Positions 31,709-39,828 of a stretch of DNA of 48,260 nucleotides are shown here, piece by piece. The notes beneath the pieces are model-generated. The model worked only from the letters and a program-made list of their open reading frames with translations. It searched no databases and was not told the DNA's origin. Both the position numbers and the translations under genes were made by a program. Positions within the stretch are counted from its first letter, which is position 1, and each line of letters begins with the position of its first letter. The DNA is from an uncultured Kiritimatiellota bacterium (GTDB lineage Bacteria; Verrucomicrobiota; Kiritimatiellia; RFP12; DVOR01). The stretch covers positions 1 to 48,260 of the forward strand of contig CALXOF010000016.1 of the NCBI GenBank assembly GCA_944389945.1, read 5' to 3'.

Positions 31709-32235
31709 TGCAACGGTCACGACAGAATCCCAAACGGCTTGCCACCCTTCGCGCCGGCTTCACGTTGATTGAGTTGCTGGTGGTGATTGTCATCATCGGC
31801 ATTTTGGCGGCCACCTTCGGTGTCTCCTTCCTTTCGGCGCAGGAGACCGCCCGCATTACGCGTGCCACTGCGGAGTCCCGTGAGTTAGGCAATGCCATTC
31901 GTCTTTATCTGATGCAACCCGACGCGAACGGCACGCTCCCGGATTTGAGCGAGCTGGGGCTGAGCACGGGCGACCGTAGCGATATTTCCTCCAACACCAC
32001 CCAAATCCTAATCGGTGAAAGCGGCAATCGTGGCCACGCGTACTATCAGGCCGCGGAAGATGCACTCGTTGGCAATCAGATTTGCGACCCGTGGGGTAAC
32101 CCTTATTACATCACGGTCCGGGAAATCAAGCCGAGTGGCAAGCCCGACCCCGAGGATTACGAGATTGTTGTGCCCATCCAGGGGCGCCATCGCGCATTGG
32201 AGCCCAACGGCGGCTCCTCCGGCTCCGGTAACTAA
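31705..32235 (+). CDS. Pseudopilin, GspG-like
   Basis: A 176-residue protein with a basic leader and RAGFTLIELLVVIVIIGILAATFGVSFLS, an ideal class III signal. It continues AQETARITRATAESRELGNAIRLYLMQPDANGTLPDLSEL, and the C-terminal ICDPWGNPYYITVREIKPSGKPDPEDYEIV resembles the GspG core (D-PWG-NPY). This is closer to classical GspG than the first gene of the operon. The start codon overlaps the upstream stop. Confidence 0.87.
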   Translation: MMQRSRQNPKRLATLRAGFTLIELLVVIVIIGILAATFGVSFLSAQETARITRATAESRELGNAIRLYLMQPDANGTLPDLSELGLSTGDRSDISSNTTQILIGESGNRGHAYYQAAEDALVGNQICDPWGNPYYITVREIKPSGKPDPEDYEIVVPIQGRHRALEPNGGSSGSGN

Positions 32236-32255
32236 GCCTATTTGGAGACCCTTTC

Positions 32256-35200
32256 ATGAGCATCAAACAACGTGAACAACGCGGCTCCGCCCTGCTGATT
32301 GTTTTGGGGTTGCTCGGCTTCCTCTTAATCAGTGCCGTTGCCTTCTCCGTCTCCATGCGTACGGAGAAGAGCGCTGCCGCCGCTTATCGGAGCGGGCTTG
32401 TCGCCCGAGAACTGTTGACTTCTGTCTTCGCAGAGGCGCGTTATACCGTTGATCAAGCGCTTGATGAGCAACTCGGCGGTGCCGATCCCTTCAATACCCC
32501 TGCCGCGCGTACGGCGGAAAACTTGGCTCCCTTCTATGAGGGTAACGGCAAGTATGCGCGCCTCATCTCTTCCTCGCCAAAGGGGCAGGGGAGCAATGAC
32601 GATATCGCGTATCTGCTGGACGATGCCGCGCTTCGCCACGTCCCGCCGGCGATTGCCGCTACCGTTTACAATATTCTGGAAAATGATGATGACTTGAACG
32701 GTACCGCTGACACTAGCAAATCGGGCAGTGGTTACTATTTTGACAAGTCCGCGCGGTGGCAGACCGTCAGCGTGGCCCGTCCGGAGCGTAAGGTCGACGT
32801 GGGCCACCAAACGCAACGGATTTCGAATGAGGTTATTGGCCGCATGGCCTGGGCCGCCATCAACGTCTCTGACATGCTTGATGTCAATGCCATCGGCTCC
32901 ATCTCCCAACGCCGTGGCATCGGCTTCACGGGAAGCGAATTCGCCTTTGGAACCCTCGGTACGCAACCTTCCAACGCGCAGTTGTATGATCTCTTCCCCA
33001 ATACTTCGCCCGATGCGACGCCCTCGGACCTTCCCATCTTTGCATCTGGTGCCGACCTTACACTTTATGCGGCCCGTTCGGATGGCTCGGTTTTGACCCA
33101 GGACGATGGCAACGTCTATCCCTTCTCTTGGGAAGACGCCATTGCCACCGATGGCGATGGCCCTTACGCCCCCTTCACCGTCTACAGCTTCTGGCCTGAT
33201 GAGACCCGTCGCAAGGAGGATGGCACCAATCCCAAGAGTGCCGACACCATCGCGTGCTCCGAGGTCGATGAGCAATATCTCGCTTCTGGGGCACCGTCTG
33301 AGCTTTCGGATTTGGTCAATAATCGGTTAGGTTCGTCTGGTTCGACTCTGGCGAATAACTTCTATAACTTGCTCCGTGACTACGTGGACACGGATTCCAT
33401 CCCGGGGGAGGCGGCCACCCCGAACAACGTCATCCCCACCGTTGAGCCCGTGCCGATGGTGAGCGAGGTTGGATATTTGACTTCTTCTTCGCAGGCCTCC
33501 ACCTTTAATTCCGGGATGCAAGATGCCCTCAAGAAGGGGTTCAAGGATGGGGAGAGCCTAGAATCCTCCGTTACTGAGGCGGAATTGGCTCAATTGACAG
33601 ACCTCTCCAAGATGCAGGACCTGAAGTTCGCCTTCCCGAAGTTGGCGTTGGAGACCGCAGTCCGCACCTATTTCCCGGGCTCCATGTCTAGTCCCAATAC
33701 GACCTTCACCATCTCGCCGGAAGGCTTTGCCGCCGTCTACGTGACCGGTTACTCTAACAAAGACACCACGAAGCAGATTGTCACCAAAGATGAACCGCAG
33801 ACCGTCAAGTTTCCCACTTCGAGCGGGGCGGGAACGGTCACCGGCGGTCAGGACGTTCTCTTCGAGACTTACACGGGAATCAAGCTCGAGCCTTCGTCTG
33901 ACTTCTCGGAGGTGGAGATTGATGGTTCGAAAATTGTGATGGAGGCCCCGACAATCGACCCTGCGACCAAGGAACCCATTGATACGAAGGGGAAAGAGAT
34001 TGTCCTAAATTGCTTGGTTGACTTCATCTTCCGTATCGCAGTGTTGGACGATGCCGGCAACAAGGTGGACGTGGTCCCCTGCTTCTCGACCAATAATCCG
34101 CCTAGCGAGTCCTCCTATCCTGCGGAGAGCTCGAAAAATCGTTCGATTGCTACGCGCTTGAGCAGTGACCTGCGTGCCTTTGACAGACACTATTTCCGCG
34201 TTACGCGTCCGGTTTCTGTTAAGTTCTACGCTCGCTGGAAGGTTGACAAGGACGGGACACCCTCGCAGGGGCAACCGCAGAAGTACAAGGTCTCTCTCAA
34301 GCTCTCTTCCTCGGAGAGTGGTGATGATCTCACGCTTTCCAATTGCTTGAGTATCCCGAATTCCGCGCTTGCGCTGCGCGATGCCTCCCTGCAGCTCCCC
34401 GCCAATGGCACTGCTTCGTGCGAGTCCTTCTCCCCGGATTATGGCGCTTGGTTTGCCATTGATCCGCGTTATAACTGGATTTCCCCCATGATGGGCGTTG
34501 CCGATCAGCCGACTACGGCCAATTATGGCAATAAGGTGGGCTCCATTTTTGCTCCTACCTCGTCGCCCCACTGGTTCTTCGTGGATCAAGCGCAGGTTGG
34601 TTCTTCCGCTGATACGCCTTCGGATGTTCAATCTGGCTATGCCGAAGCGGCGCAAAGCAATGGTTACGTGCCCTTTGTTTGGGAACTGGGGGTCGAAAAC
34701 ATTCGCTACGGTTATGGTAACTCCGGGCAGTTGCTTCTGCCGCAAGAGGTTGGTTTCCTCCCCATCCCGCTCGAAAACACGGCGTGGTCACCGAGTTCGA
34801 ATACCTACAATACATTCTCCCTTGAGAATTACTACAATACGGTCGCCAAGGCCTCTTTCTTCCGCACCATCCCTGTGACGGACTTTGAGGATAGTGCCTT
34901 GTCGCAGGATATGTATGACCGCTATGGTAACCTCTGCACGATGTTCGGCCGCTTCGGCGGAGAGAACATGCCCGAGGAGCACCGCGGCATCATGAGCGCC
35001 TTCGCCGGCATGGACGATTACTACCTGAGCCAGCGTCTCAAGCGCATGGCCATGATGGGCATCCCCTCTTCCATCCAAGAGGCCGCCAAGGTCTCTGTTG
35101 ACCGCCTTCAGGAGGCCTCCGACTCCAAGCGTGTCCCTAGCGAACTCATGACCGACCTGCAGACGCTCAAGACGGCCACGGCCAACGTTACGCTGAGCCA

Positions 35201-35708
35201 GGAAGCCAAATACGACGAGTTCGTCAGAGACTACCTCTTCTATGTCCCGAGCAACAGCTCGGCGGGAAGCGGCACCTATTCCTGGGATGAGGATCAAGAG
35301 ACCTACAAGGGAGGCGGTTCCGCGTTGCCTGAGCACCCGCAAACCGTCTCGGATGTGATTCTCCAACAGGGCTCTGCCTCTTCCTCCTCTTCGGGTTCCG
35401 GGAGTGGTTCCACAAACCTCTTCACGGAAAAGCTCAAGGCCTACAATGGTACGAAGGGCGCGACCGAGAAGCTGGGGCAGAACGACCTGACCACCTTGGT
35501 AGCCATTGGCAACTCTTCCTTTGGTGATCGCCAGCAGCTCTTCCTCTACATCATGCGCGCCGACACCATCAAGACCAGCTCCTCTTCCACCAGCCGTAAC
35601 CTCTCCGAGTATCGGCCGCAGTCCACCGCGCGTGCCGTGGCGTTGGTCTGGCGCGATGCCTATGGTCAACTCCCTGAACGCGTCATCTACTTCCAGTATC
35701 TCCCATGA
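32256..35708 (+). CDS. Giant GspK-like protein; candidate Verru_Chthon cassette protein A
   Basis: A 1150-residue protein. The N-terminus REQRGSALLIVLGLLGFLLISAVAFSVSMRTEKSAAAAYRSG resembles GspK-type minor pseudopilins: a short basic leader, Gly before the cleavage site, a hydrophobic stalk, and no Glu+5, as is usual for GspK. The rest is extracytoplasmic and Ser/Asp-rich, with a Ser/Gly linker near 1040 (ASSSSSGSGSGSTN). It is about three to four times longer than GspK, consistent with Verru_Chthon A proteins. In T2SS the GspK homologue caps the filament tip; a tip or adhesive role here is inference. ATGA overlap with the next gene. Confidence 0.75.
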   Translation: MSIKQREQRGSALLIVLGLLGFLLISAVAFSVSMRTEKSAAAAYRSGLVARELLTSVFAEARYTVDQALDEQLGGADPFNTPAARTAENLAPFYEGNGKYARLISSSPKGQGSNDDIAYLLDDAALRHVPPAIAATVYNILENDDDLNGTADTSKSGSGYYFDKSARWQTVSVARPERKVDVGHQTQRISNEVIGRMAWAAINVSDMLDVNAIGSISQRRGIGFTGSEFAFGTLGTQPSNAQLYDLFPNTSPDATPSDLPIFASGADLTLYAARSDGSVLTQDDGNVYPFSWEDAIATDGDGPYAPFTVYSFWPDETRRKEDGTNPKSADTIACSEVDEQYLASGAPSELSDLVNNRLGSSGSTLANNFYNLLRDYVDTDSIPGEAATPNNVIPTVEPVPMVSEVGYLTSSSQASTFNSGMQDALKKGFKDGESLESSVTEAELAQLTDLSKMQDLKFAFPKLALETAVRTYFPGSMSSPNTTFTISPEGFAAVYVTGYSNKDTTKQIVTKDEPQTVKFPTSSGAGTVTGGQDVLFETYTGIKLEPSSDFSEVEIDGSKIVMEAPTIDPATKEPIDTKGKEIVLNCLVDFIFRIAVLDDAGNKVDVVPCFSTNNPPSESSYPAESSKNRSIATRLSSDLRAFDRHYFRVTRPVSVKFYARWKVDKDGTPSQGQPQKYKVSLKLSSSESGDDLTLSNCLSIPNSALALRDASLQLPANGTASCESFSPDYGAWFAIDPRYNWISPMMGVADQPTTANYGNKVGSIFAPTSSPHWFFVDQAQVGSSADTPSDVQSGYAEAAQSNGYVPFVWELGVENIRYGYGNSGQLLLPQEVGFLPIPLENTAWSPSSNTYNTFSLENYYNTVAKASFFRTIPVTDFEDSALSQDMYDRYGNLCTMFGRFGGENMPEEHRGIMSAFAGMDDYYLSQRLKRMAMMGIPSSIQEAAKVSVDRLQEASDSKRVPSELMTDLQTLKTATANVTLSQEAKYDEFVRDYLFYVPSNSSAGSGTYSWDEDQETYKGGGSALPEHPQTVSDVILQQGSASSSSSGSGSGSTNLFTEKLKAYNGTKGATEKLGQNDLTTLVAIGNSSFGDRQQLFLYIMRADTIKTSSSSTSRNLSEYRPQSTARAVALVWRDAYGQLPERVIYFQYLP

Positions 35709-36124
35709 CAGACCCTGACCTCACACCGCCCGAGCAGGAGGAAGAGGATGATCTCCTCGACCTCCGCTATTTGGGCCAATGGCAGATTGCCTGCTCCGGC
35801 GCCGATTTGCTTGACCTGCTCAACTGTGATGAGGGCGTTGGTCCCGCGCTCTACAAGCGGCTCGGCCTCACCCCGTACACGGACGATTCCCTCGGCTTCG
35901 ACTGGACCGAGTTTGACGAAATCGACGAGGCGGCATACTACGCGATTGAGTTCCCCGCGGGGACGGACTTTGCTGATTTTTCCGTGGCCCAGGCCATTCG
36001 GCTTGAGGAAATCAGCGAAAAGTGCTTTAATGATTTACCAACGGGTGATGAAGACGAGCCCTGCGATGGCGATTGCGACCATTGCTCTCAGGATTGCGTC
36101 GGTAAGCTTCCCGTCAAGGATTGA
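35705..36124 (+). CDS. Acidic protein with C-terminal Cys cluster, unknown function
   Basis: A 139-residue protein, very acidic (EEEDDLLDL near the N-terminus, many Asp/Glu throughout), with no signal peptide or membrane segment. The last 20 residues hold CDGDCDHCSQDC, a C-x3-C-x2-C-x3-C cluster that could bind zinc or an iron-sulfur cluster. Its start overlaps the giant pilin-like gene as ATGA, so it is translationally coupled and probably acts with that system in the cytoplasm, for example as a chaperone or assembly factor. No family recognised. Confidence 0.7.
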   Translation: MTDPDLTPPEQEEEDDLLDLRYLGQWQIACSGADLLDLLNCDEGVGPALYKRLGLTPYTDDSLGFDWTEFDEIDEAAYYAIEFPAGTDFADFSVAQAIRLEEISEKCFNDLPTGDEDEPCDGDCDHCSQDCVGKLPVKD

Positions 36125-36150
36125 ACAGACCCAGAAAGGACAGAAACCCC

Positions 36151-36903
36151 ATGCGCACCAAAATCGTCGCAGGCAACTGGAAAATGAACAAGACCCCGTC
36201 CGAGGCCGGCGCCCTGATCGCCGGTATCCGCGCCGCCACCAACGATGGCGACTGCGGCGTTGAGGTCGTCGTCTGTGTTCCCTTCACCGACATCCCCGCC
36301 GCCGCCGAGGCTCTCAAGGGTTCCAAGATCGGCCTTGGCGCCCAGAACATGCACTGGAAGGAATCCGGCGCCTACACCGGCGAAATCTCCGCCGCCATGC
36401 TCAAGGATCTCGGCGTCCAGTACGTCATCCTCGGCCACTCCGAGCGCCGCCAGTACTTCGCCGAGACTGACGAGACCGTGAACCTCAAGCTCAAGGCCGC
36501 CCTCGCCGCCGGCCTCACCCCCATTGTCTGCGTGGGTGAGACCCTCGAGGAGCGCGAGGAAGGCAAGATGGAAGAGGTCATCGTCCGCCAGGTCTCCGCC
36601 GACCTCGCCGGCTGCCAGGAGGACTTCGACCGCATCGTCATCGCCTACGAGCCCGTCTGGGCCATCGGCACCGGCAAGACCGCCACCTCCACCCAGGCCC
36701 AGGAAGTTCACGCCCTCATCCGCGCCACCCTGGCCAAGATGAACCCCGCCAAGGCGGACGACGTCCGCATTCAGTATGGCGGCTCCATGAAGCCCGAGAA
36801 CGCCGCTGACCTCATGGCCAAGCCTGACATCGACGGCGGCCTCATCGGTGGTGCGGCCCTCAAGGCCGATTCCTTCGCCGCCATCGTCGCCGCCGGCAAG
36901 TAA
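36151..36903 (+). CDS. tpiA: Triosephosphate isomerase
   Basis: TIM-barrel enzyme interconverting dihydroxyacetone phosphate and glyceraldehyde-3-phosphate. The 250-residue product has MRTKIVAGNWKMNK (N9, K11), LGHSERR (catalytic H96), AYEPVWAIGTGKTAT (catalytic E167 and mobile loop 6), QYGGSMKPENA and DGGLIGGAALK. Start fixed by the family N-terminus with AAAGGA upstream. Codon use is markedly richer in C-ending codons than the pilin-like genes, consistent with high expression. It follows the pilin operon by 26 bases and may be read from it. Confidence 0.97.
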   Translation: MRTKIVAGNWKMNKTPSEAGALIAGIRAATNDGDCGVEVVVCVPFTDIPAAAEALKGSKIGLGAQNMHWKESGAYTGEISAAMLKDLGVQYVILGHSERRQYFAETDETVNLKLKAALAAGLTPIVCVGETLEEREEGKMEEVIVRQVSADLAGCQEDFDRIVIAYEPVWAIGTGKTATSTQAQEVHALIRATLAKMNPAKADDVRIQYGGSMKPENAADLMAKPDIDGGLIGGAALKADSFAAIVAAGK

Positions 36904-36924
36904 GTTCTTGCCCATCTCCGAAAA

Positions 36925-36948
36925 GGCCCGCCTCGGCGGGCCTTTTTT
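36925..36948 (+). terminator. Intrinsic terminator of tpiA
   Basis: GGCCCGCC (36925-36932) and GGCGGGCC (36935-36942) form a stem followed by TTTTTT (36943-36948), 21 bases after the stop. Confidence 0.9.
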
Positions 36949-37164
36949 GTTATATGCACGGCGTTGCGCGAGTACTCACAAGACTGCCAAGAATGGGAGC
37001 CCGCTGATTTCACCGATTGGAGCCGCTTAGGGACGTGCTACAGTACGCAGGACTCACAACTGGAAACGTAGCGGCTTGGACACTTGGCTTTTGGGCAATA
37101 GTTTCGACTGCCGCCCAGTCCTGAATCCGGCATCTCTTGCTCCCACTAAAAGGGGTGTTGGAGA

Positions 37165-37245
37165 AACCCTTAAGGGTTCGAGGTGAGACCCTATAGGGGT
37201 CGGGGTCGAGACCCTATAGTGGTCCGAGGTCAACCCTTATAGGGT
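37165..37245. repeat. Palindrome array 4
   Basis: Four units: the perfect AACCCTTAAGGGTT (37165-37178), then ACCCTATAGGGGT (37188), ACCCTATAGTGGT (37211) and ACCCTTATAGGGT (37233), with linkers CGAGGTGAG, CGGGGTCGAG and CCGAGGTCA. It lies beyond the tpiA terminator and upstream of the TRL lipoprotein promoter, in the same orientation as arrays 1 and 2. The flanks to 37430 are non-coding; TTTCCTCAGGCAGTGTTGG near 37400 resembles a decayed MITE end. Confidence 0.85.
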
Positions 37246-37434
37246 CTGAAAAAGACCTTGCTAGAGGACGCGTGTAGGGCTTTAGGGAAAGAGAGCCAAG
37301 CTTGGTAGATCTTCTTTACAGCAAAAGGGGTGTAAGAAGTGTTATCTCATTCAATCAAAACAGATAAATAGGAAACAAAAGGAGGAAAGTCTGCTTTCCC
37401 CACTTTCCTCAGGCAGTGTTGGGCCGTATTGGGT

Positions 37435-37463
37435 TTGCACGATGGCGCGGGAAATGGTAAAGT
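37435..37463 (+). promoter_or_regulatory. Promoter of the TRL lipoprotein pair
   Basis: TTGCAC (37435-37440), a 17-base spacer ending TGG, and TAAAGT (37458-37463), with a leader of about 45 bases before the ATG at 37514. Confidence 0.5.
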
Positions 37464-37513
37464 ATAGGTAGTGAGCGACGCTTGGTGCGTGCTTTCTTGC
37501 AAAAAGGAATAGG

Positions 37514-37846
37514 ATGAAACTCTTTTATCTCTGTCTTGGTGCCGTTGCGCTTGCGCTTTCCGGATGCGCCGTTGGTCCGCAGGCCCCCTTTTCTCCTGGG
37601 CAGGGTATTGCGTTCAGCAACACCACTGCGCCGCTTTCGGTTGAGTATGGCAATACGATGGCGGCAGGGTTGCGTACCGGCAAAGCCTCGGCCAGCAACG
37701 TGCTAGGTCTTTTCAGCTTCGGCGATTGTGGTATCCGAGCCGCGGCCGAAGATGGCGGGCTCCGTACCGTTGAGTTCGCTGACTACACGAATTTCAATGT
37801 CTTGGGTATCTACCAGGAAACAACGGTGACCGTTTATGGCAAGTAA
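37514..37846 (+). CDS. TRL-like lipoprotein
   Basis: A 110-residue lipoprotein. The signal MKLFYLCLGAVALALSGC ends in lipobox LSGC (C18). The mature part, with SVEYGNTMAAGLRTGKASASNVLGLFSFGDCGIRAAAEDGGLRTV and NVLGIYQETTVTVYGK, has the pattern of the TRL-like family (PF13146), small bacterial lipoproteins of unknown function. The last 11 bases overlap the next gene, which encodes a second small lipoprotein, so the two are probably made together and may form a complex. Confidence 0.8.
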   Translation: MKLFYLCLGAVALALSGCAVGPQAPFSPGQGIAFSNTTAPLSVEYGNTMAAGLRTGKASASNVLGLFSFGDCGIRAAAEDGGLRTVEFADYTNFNVLGIYQETTVTVYGK

Positions 37847-38195
37847 GGCATTTGCGCTGATGACAGTGGCGCTCTGTGGACTGTGTGCCGCAGGGTGTGC
37901 CAATCTGTATCAGGCACCGTTGAAGCCGCCAAGCGGGGCACTTGTCACCTCCGTCACGATTCCCTTGACCACCGACTTCTCTTCCACGCCGGTGAGTAGT
38001 ATGCAGTGTGTCGAAAGCACGAGCTACTATCTCTTTTGGCCTTACCCGATTATCGATCTGGCTTGGCAGGATGGACGTTCTGCCCATGCCAAACTCGCTC
38101 GGCAACAGGTGTCGCGACCTCTCTATGCCGAGGCGGACATCTTGACGGTTTTTGGACTTTTTGGCCGTTACACGGTCAACGTTTACGCACCTTGA
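37836..38195 (+). CDS. Lipoprotein, possibly TRL-like, paired with the preceding gene
   Basis: A 119-residue lipoprotein with signal ending CAAGC (C21). The mature part contains PLTTDFSSTPVSSMQCVESTSYYLFWPYPIIDLAWQDGRSAHAKLA and ends VFGLFGRYTVNVYAP, echoing the V-x-G-x5-TV-x-VYG ending of its neighbour. Similarity to TRL-like proteins is weaker. Its start lies inside the upstream gene, indicating coupled translation. Confidence 0.65.
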   Translation: MASKAFALMTVALCGLCAAGCANLYQAPLKPPSGALVTSVTIPLTTDFSSTPVSSMQCVESTSYYLFWPYPIIDLAWQDGRSAHAKLARQQVSRPLYAEADILTVFGLFGRYTVNVYAP

Positions 38196-38234
38196 TTTCA
38201 TGCGCGCTTCGCGCCCAACACAAAGGAACATCCC

Positions 38235-39560
38235 ATGAGCGGAATCTTCAAAGCCTATGACATCCGTGGCATCTATGGCCAGGATTTGACCGAGGCCATC
38301 GCCTATGACATCGGCCGTGCCTATGTCACCCACACCCACGCCAAGAAGGTCGTCCTCGGGCGTGACTGTCGTCCGCACTCCGTGCCCTTGCAGGAGGCTT
38401 TGACGCGTGGTATTACGGAGCTCGGCGCTGATGTGATTGACATCGGCCTTTGCTCCACGCCGATGAACTACTACGCGAACGGTTCGCTGGGTGCGGATGG
38501 CTCCATCATGATCACGGCCTCGCACAATCCCGCCGAGTGGAACGGCTTTAAGCTCTGCCGCGCCGAAGCGGTGCCGATTTCCGGCGCCACGGGCATCGCG
38601 GATATTGAGCGCATCGTGACGGAGAAGGCCTTCGACGCCCCCGCCGCGAAGCCCGGCACGGTGACGACGCACGACATCCTCCCGGCCTACCGTGAGCACA
38701 TCCGTCCGGTGATGGCTTTCGCTCGTAAGCCCCGCCTGGCCATTGACTACGCCAACGGCATGGGCATCATTGAGGCCAAGACCTTCGTGGATGCCATCGA
38801 TCAGACGGCGCTCTATGGCGACATCGATGGCACCTTCCCCAACCACGAGGCGAACCCCCTGCACCACGCCACCCTGGCCAAGCTGCAGGAGACCATCCGT
38901 CAGGGCGACTATGACTTCGGCGTGGCCTTTGACGGCGACGCGGACCGTGCGGGCTTCATCGATGAGAAGGGCGAAATCATCCCCATGGATCTGGTGACGG
39001 CCCTCATCGCCCAGGATGTGCTCAAGCGTGAGAAGGGCGTCATCTTCTACGACCTGCGCTCCAGCCGCGTGGTCAAGGAGGTCGTCGAGGCCGCGGGCGG
39101 CACGCCGATGATGAGCCGCGTGGGCCACGCCTTCATCAAGGCCCAGATGCGCGAGCACAACGCCATCTTCGCCGGTGAACTCTCGGGTCACTACTACTTC
39201 CGTGACAACTACGTGGCGGAGTCCTCCTCCATGGCGGCCATCGCCCTGGCGAACATCGTCACGCAGAGCGGCAAGCCCCTCTCCGAGCTCATCGCGCCCT
39301 TGCGCAAGTACTGGTGCTCCGGCGAAATCAACTCCAAGGTCGCCTGCGACCCGAAGGAGATTCTCGCCAAGCTGAAGGCGAAGTATGCCGACGGCCACGT
39401 CTTCGAACTCGACGGCGTGAGCGTGGAGTATCCCACCTGGTGGTTCAACGTGCGTTGCTCCAACACCGAGCCGCTCGTGCGCTTGAACTTGGAGAGCACC
39501 GCCAGCCAGGCTGAGATGGAGGCCCGCCGCGACGAGGTCCTCACCATCATCCGCGCTTAA
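38235..39560 (+). CDS. Phosphomannomutase/phosphoglucomutase
   Basis: Alpha-D-phosphohexomutase (ManB/AlgC type) converting sugar-6-phosphate to sugar-1-phosphate for nucleotide-sugar synthesis. The 441-residue protein has FKAYDIRGIYG at the start, the phosphoserine loop ITASHNP (S96), the metal loop FDGDADRAG (D233, D235, D237), the sugar-binding GELSGHYYF (about 309-317), and the C-terminal phosphate-binding RCSNTEPLVRL. Substrate choice between mannose and glucose cannot be read from sequence. It follows the lipoproteins by 39 bases. Confidence 0.93.
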   Translation: MSGIFKAYDIRGIYGQDLTEAIAYDIGRAYVTHTHAKKVVLGRDCRPHSVPLQEALTRGITELGADVIDIGLCSTPMNYYANGSLGADGSIMITASHNPAEWNGFKLCRAEAVPISGATGIADIERIVTEKAFDAPAAKPGTVTTHDILPAYREHIRPVMAFARKPRLAIDYANGMGIIEAKTFVDAIDQTALYGDIDGTFPNHEANPLHHATLAKLQETIRQGDYDFGVAFDGDADRAGFIDEKGEIIPMDLVTALIAQDVLKREKGVIFYDLRSSRVVKEVVEAAGGTPMMSRVGHAFIKAQMREHNAIFAGELSGHYYFRDNYVAESSSMAAIALANIVTQSGKPLSELIAPLRKYWCSGEINSKVACDPKEILAKLKAKYADGHVFELDGVSVEYPTWWFNVRCSNTEPLVRLNLESTASQAEMEARRDEVLTIIRA

Positions 39561-39581
39561 GGCACGGCTATGGCCATATCA

Positions 39582-39613
39582 CAAGAGAGGCTCTCGCACG
39601 GGGGCCTCTCTTG
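39582..39613 (+). terminator. Hairpin after the phosphomannomutase gene
   Basis: CAAGAGAGGC (39582-39591) and GCCTCTCTTG (39604-39613) form a 10-bp stem with a 12-base loop, followed by TTGTTGTCC, a weak T-tract. Confidence 0.7.
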
Positions 39614-39620
39614 TTGTCCT

Positions 39621-39779
39621 TACATTGTCCGGGGACCTTCTCCACGAAGACACGAAAAGAACATAAGGGCCTGAGCCCTTCACCGTTCGGCGCGTTGCAT
39701 CTCACGACCGTGCCCATCCCTTCTGTTTTGCGCCCACAGTTGCGTCTTTGCGGAAAAACGTGTCCAGAGCAGTATTGGG
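39621..39779. mobile_element. MITE-like element 3
   Basis: A 159-bp non-coding segment with left end TTGTCCGGGGA and right end TGTCCAGAGCAGTATTGGG (the inverted outer repeat of elements 1 and 2), and the subterminal pair CACGAAGACACG / TTGCGTCTTTGCGG. Its interior (AAGGGCCTGAGCCCTTCACCG and on) is roughly 80% identical to the element at 43728. It sits directly upstream of the sulfatase gene, so it may supply or disturb that promoter. Confidence 0.65.
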
Positions 39780-39793
39780 AGGTGTGGATTTGG

Positions 39794-39799
39794 TAGAAT
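39794..39799 (+). promoter_or_regulatory. Extended -10 promoter of the sulfatase gene
   Basis: TGGTAGAAT (-10 TAGAAT at 39794-39799) lies 30 bases before the ATG; the -35 position falls within the right end of MITE-like element 3 and has no good match. Confidence 0.45.
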
Positions 39800-39828
39800 G
39801 TCATTTAATGGAAACGAAAGGACGAGGC

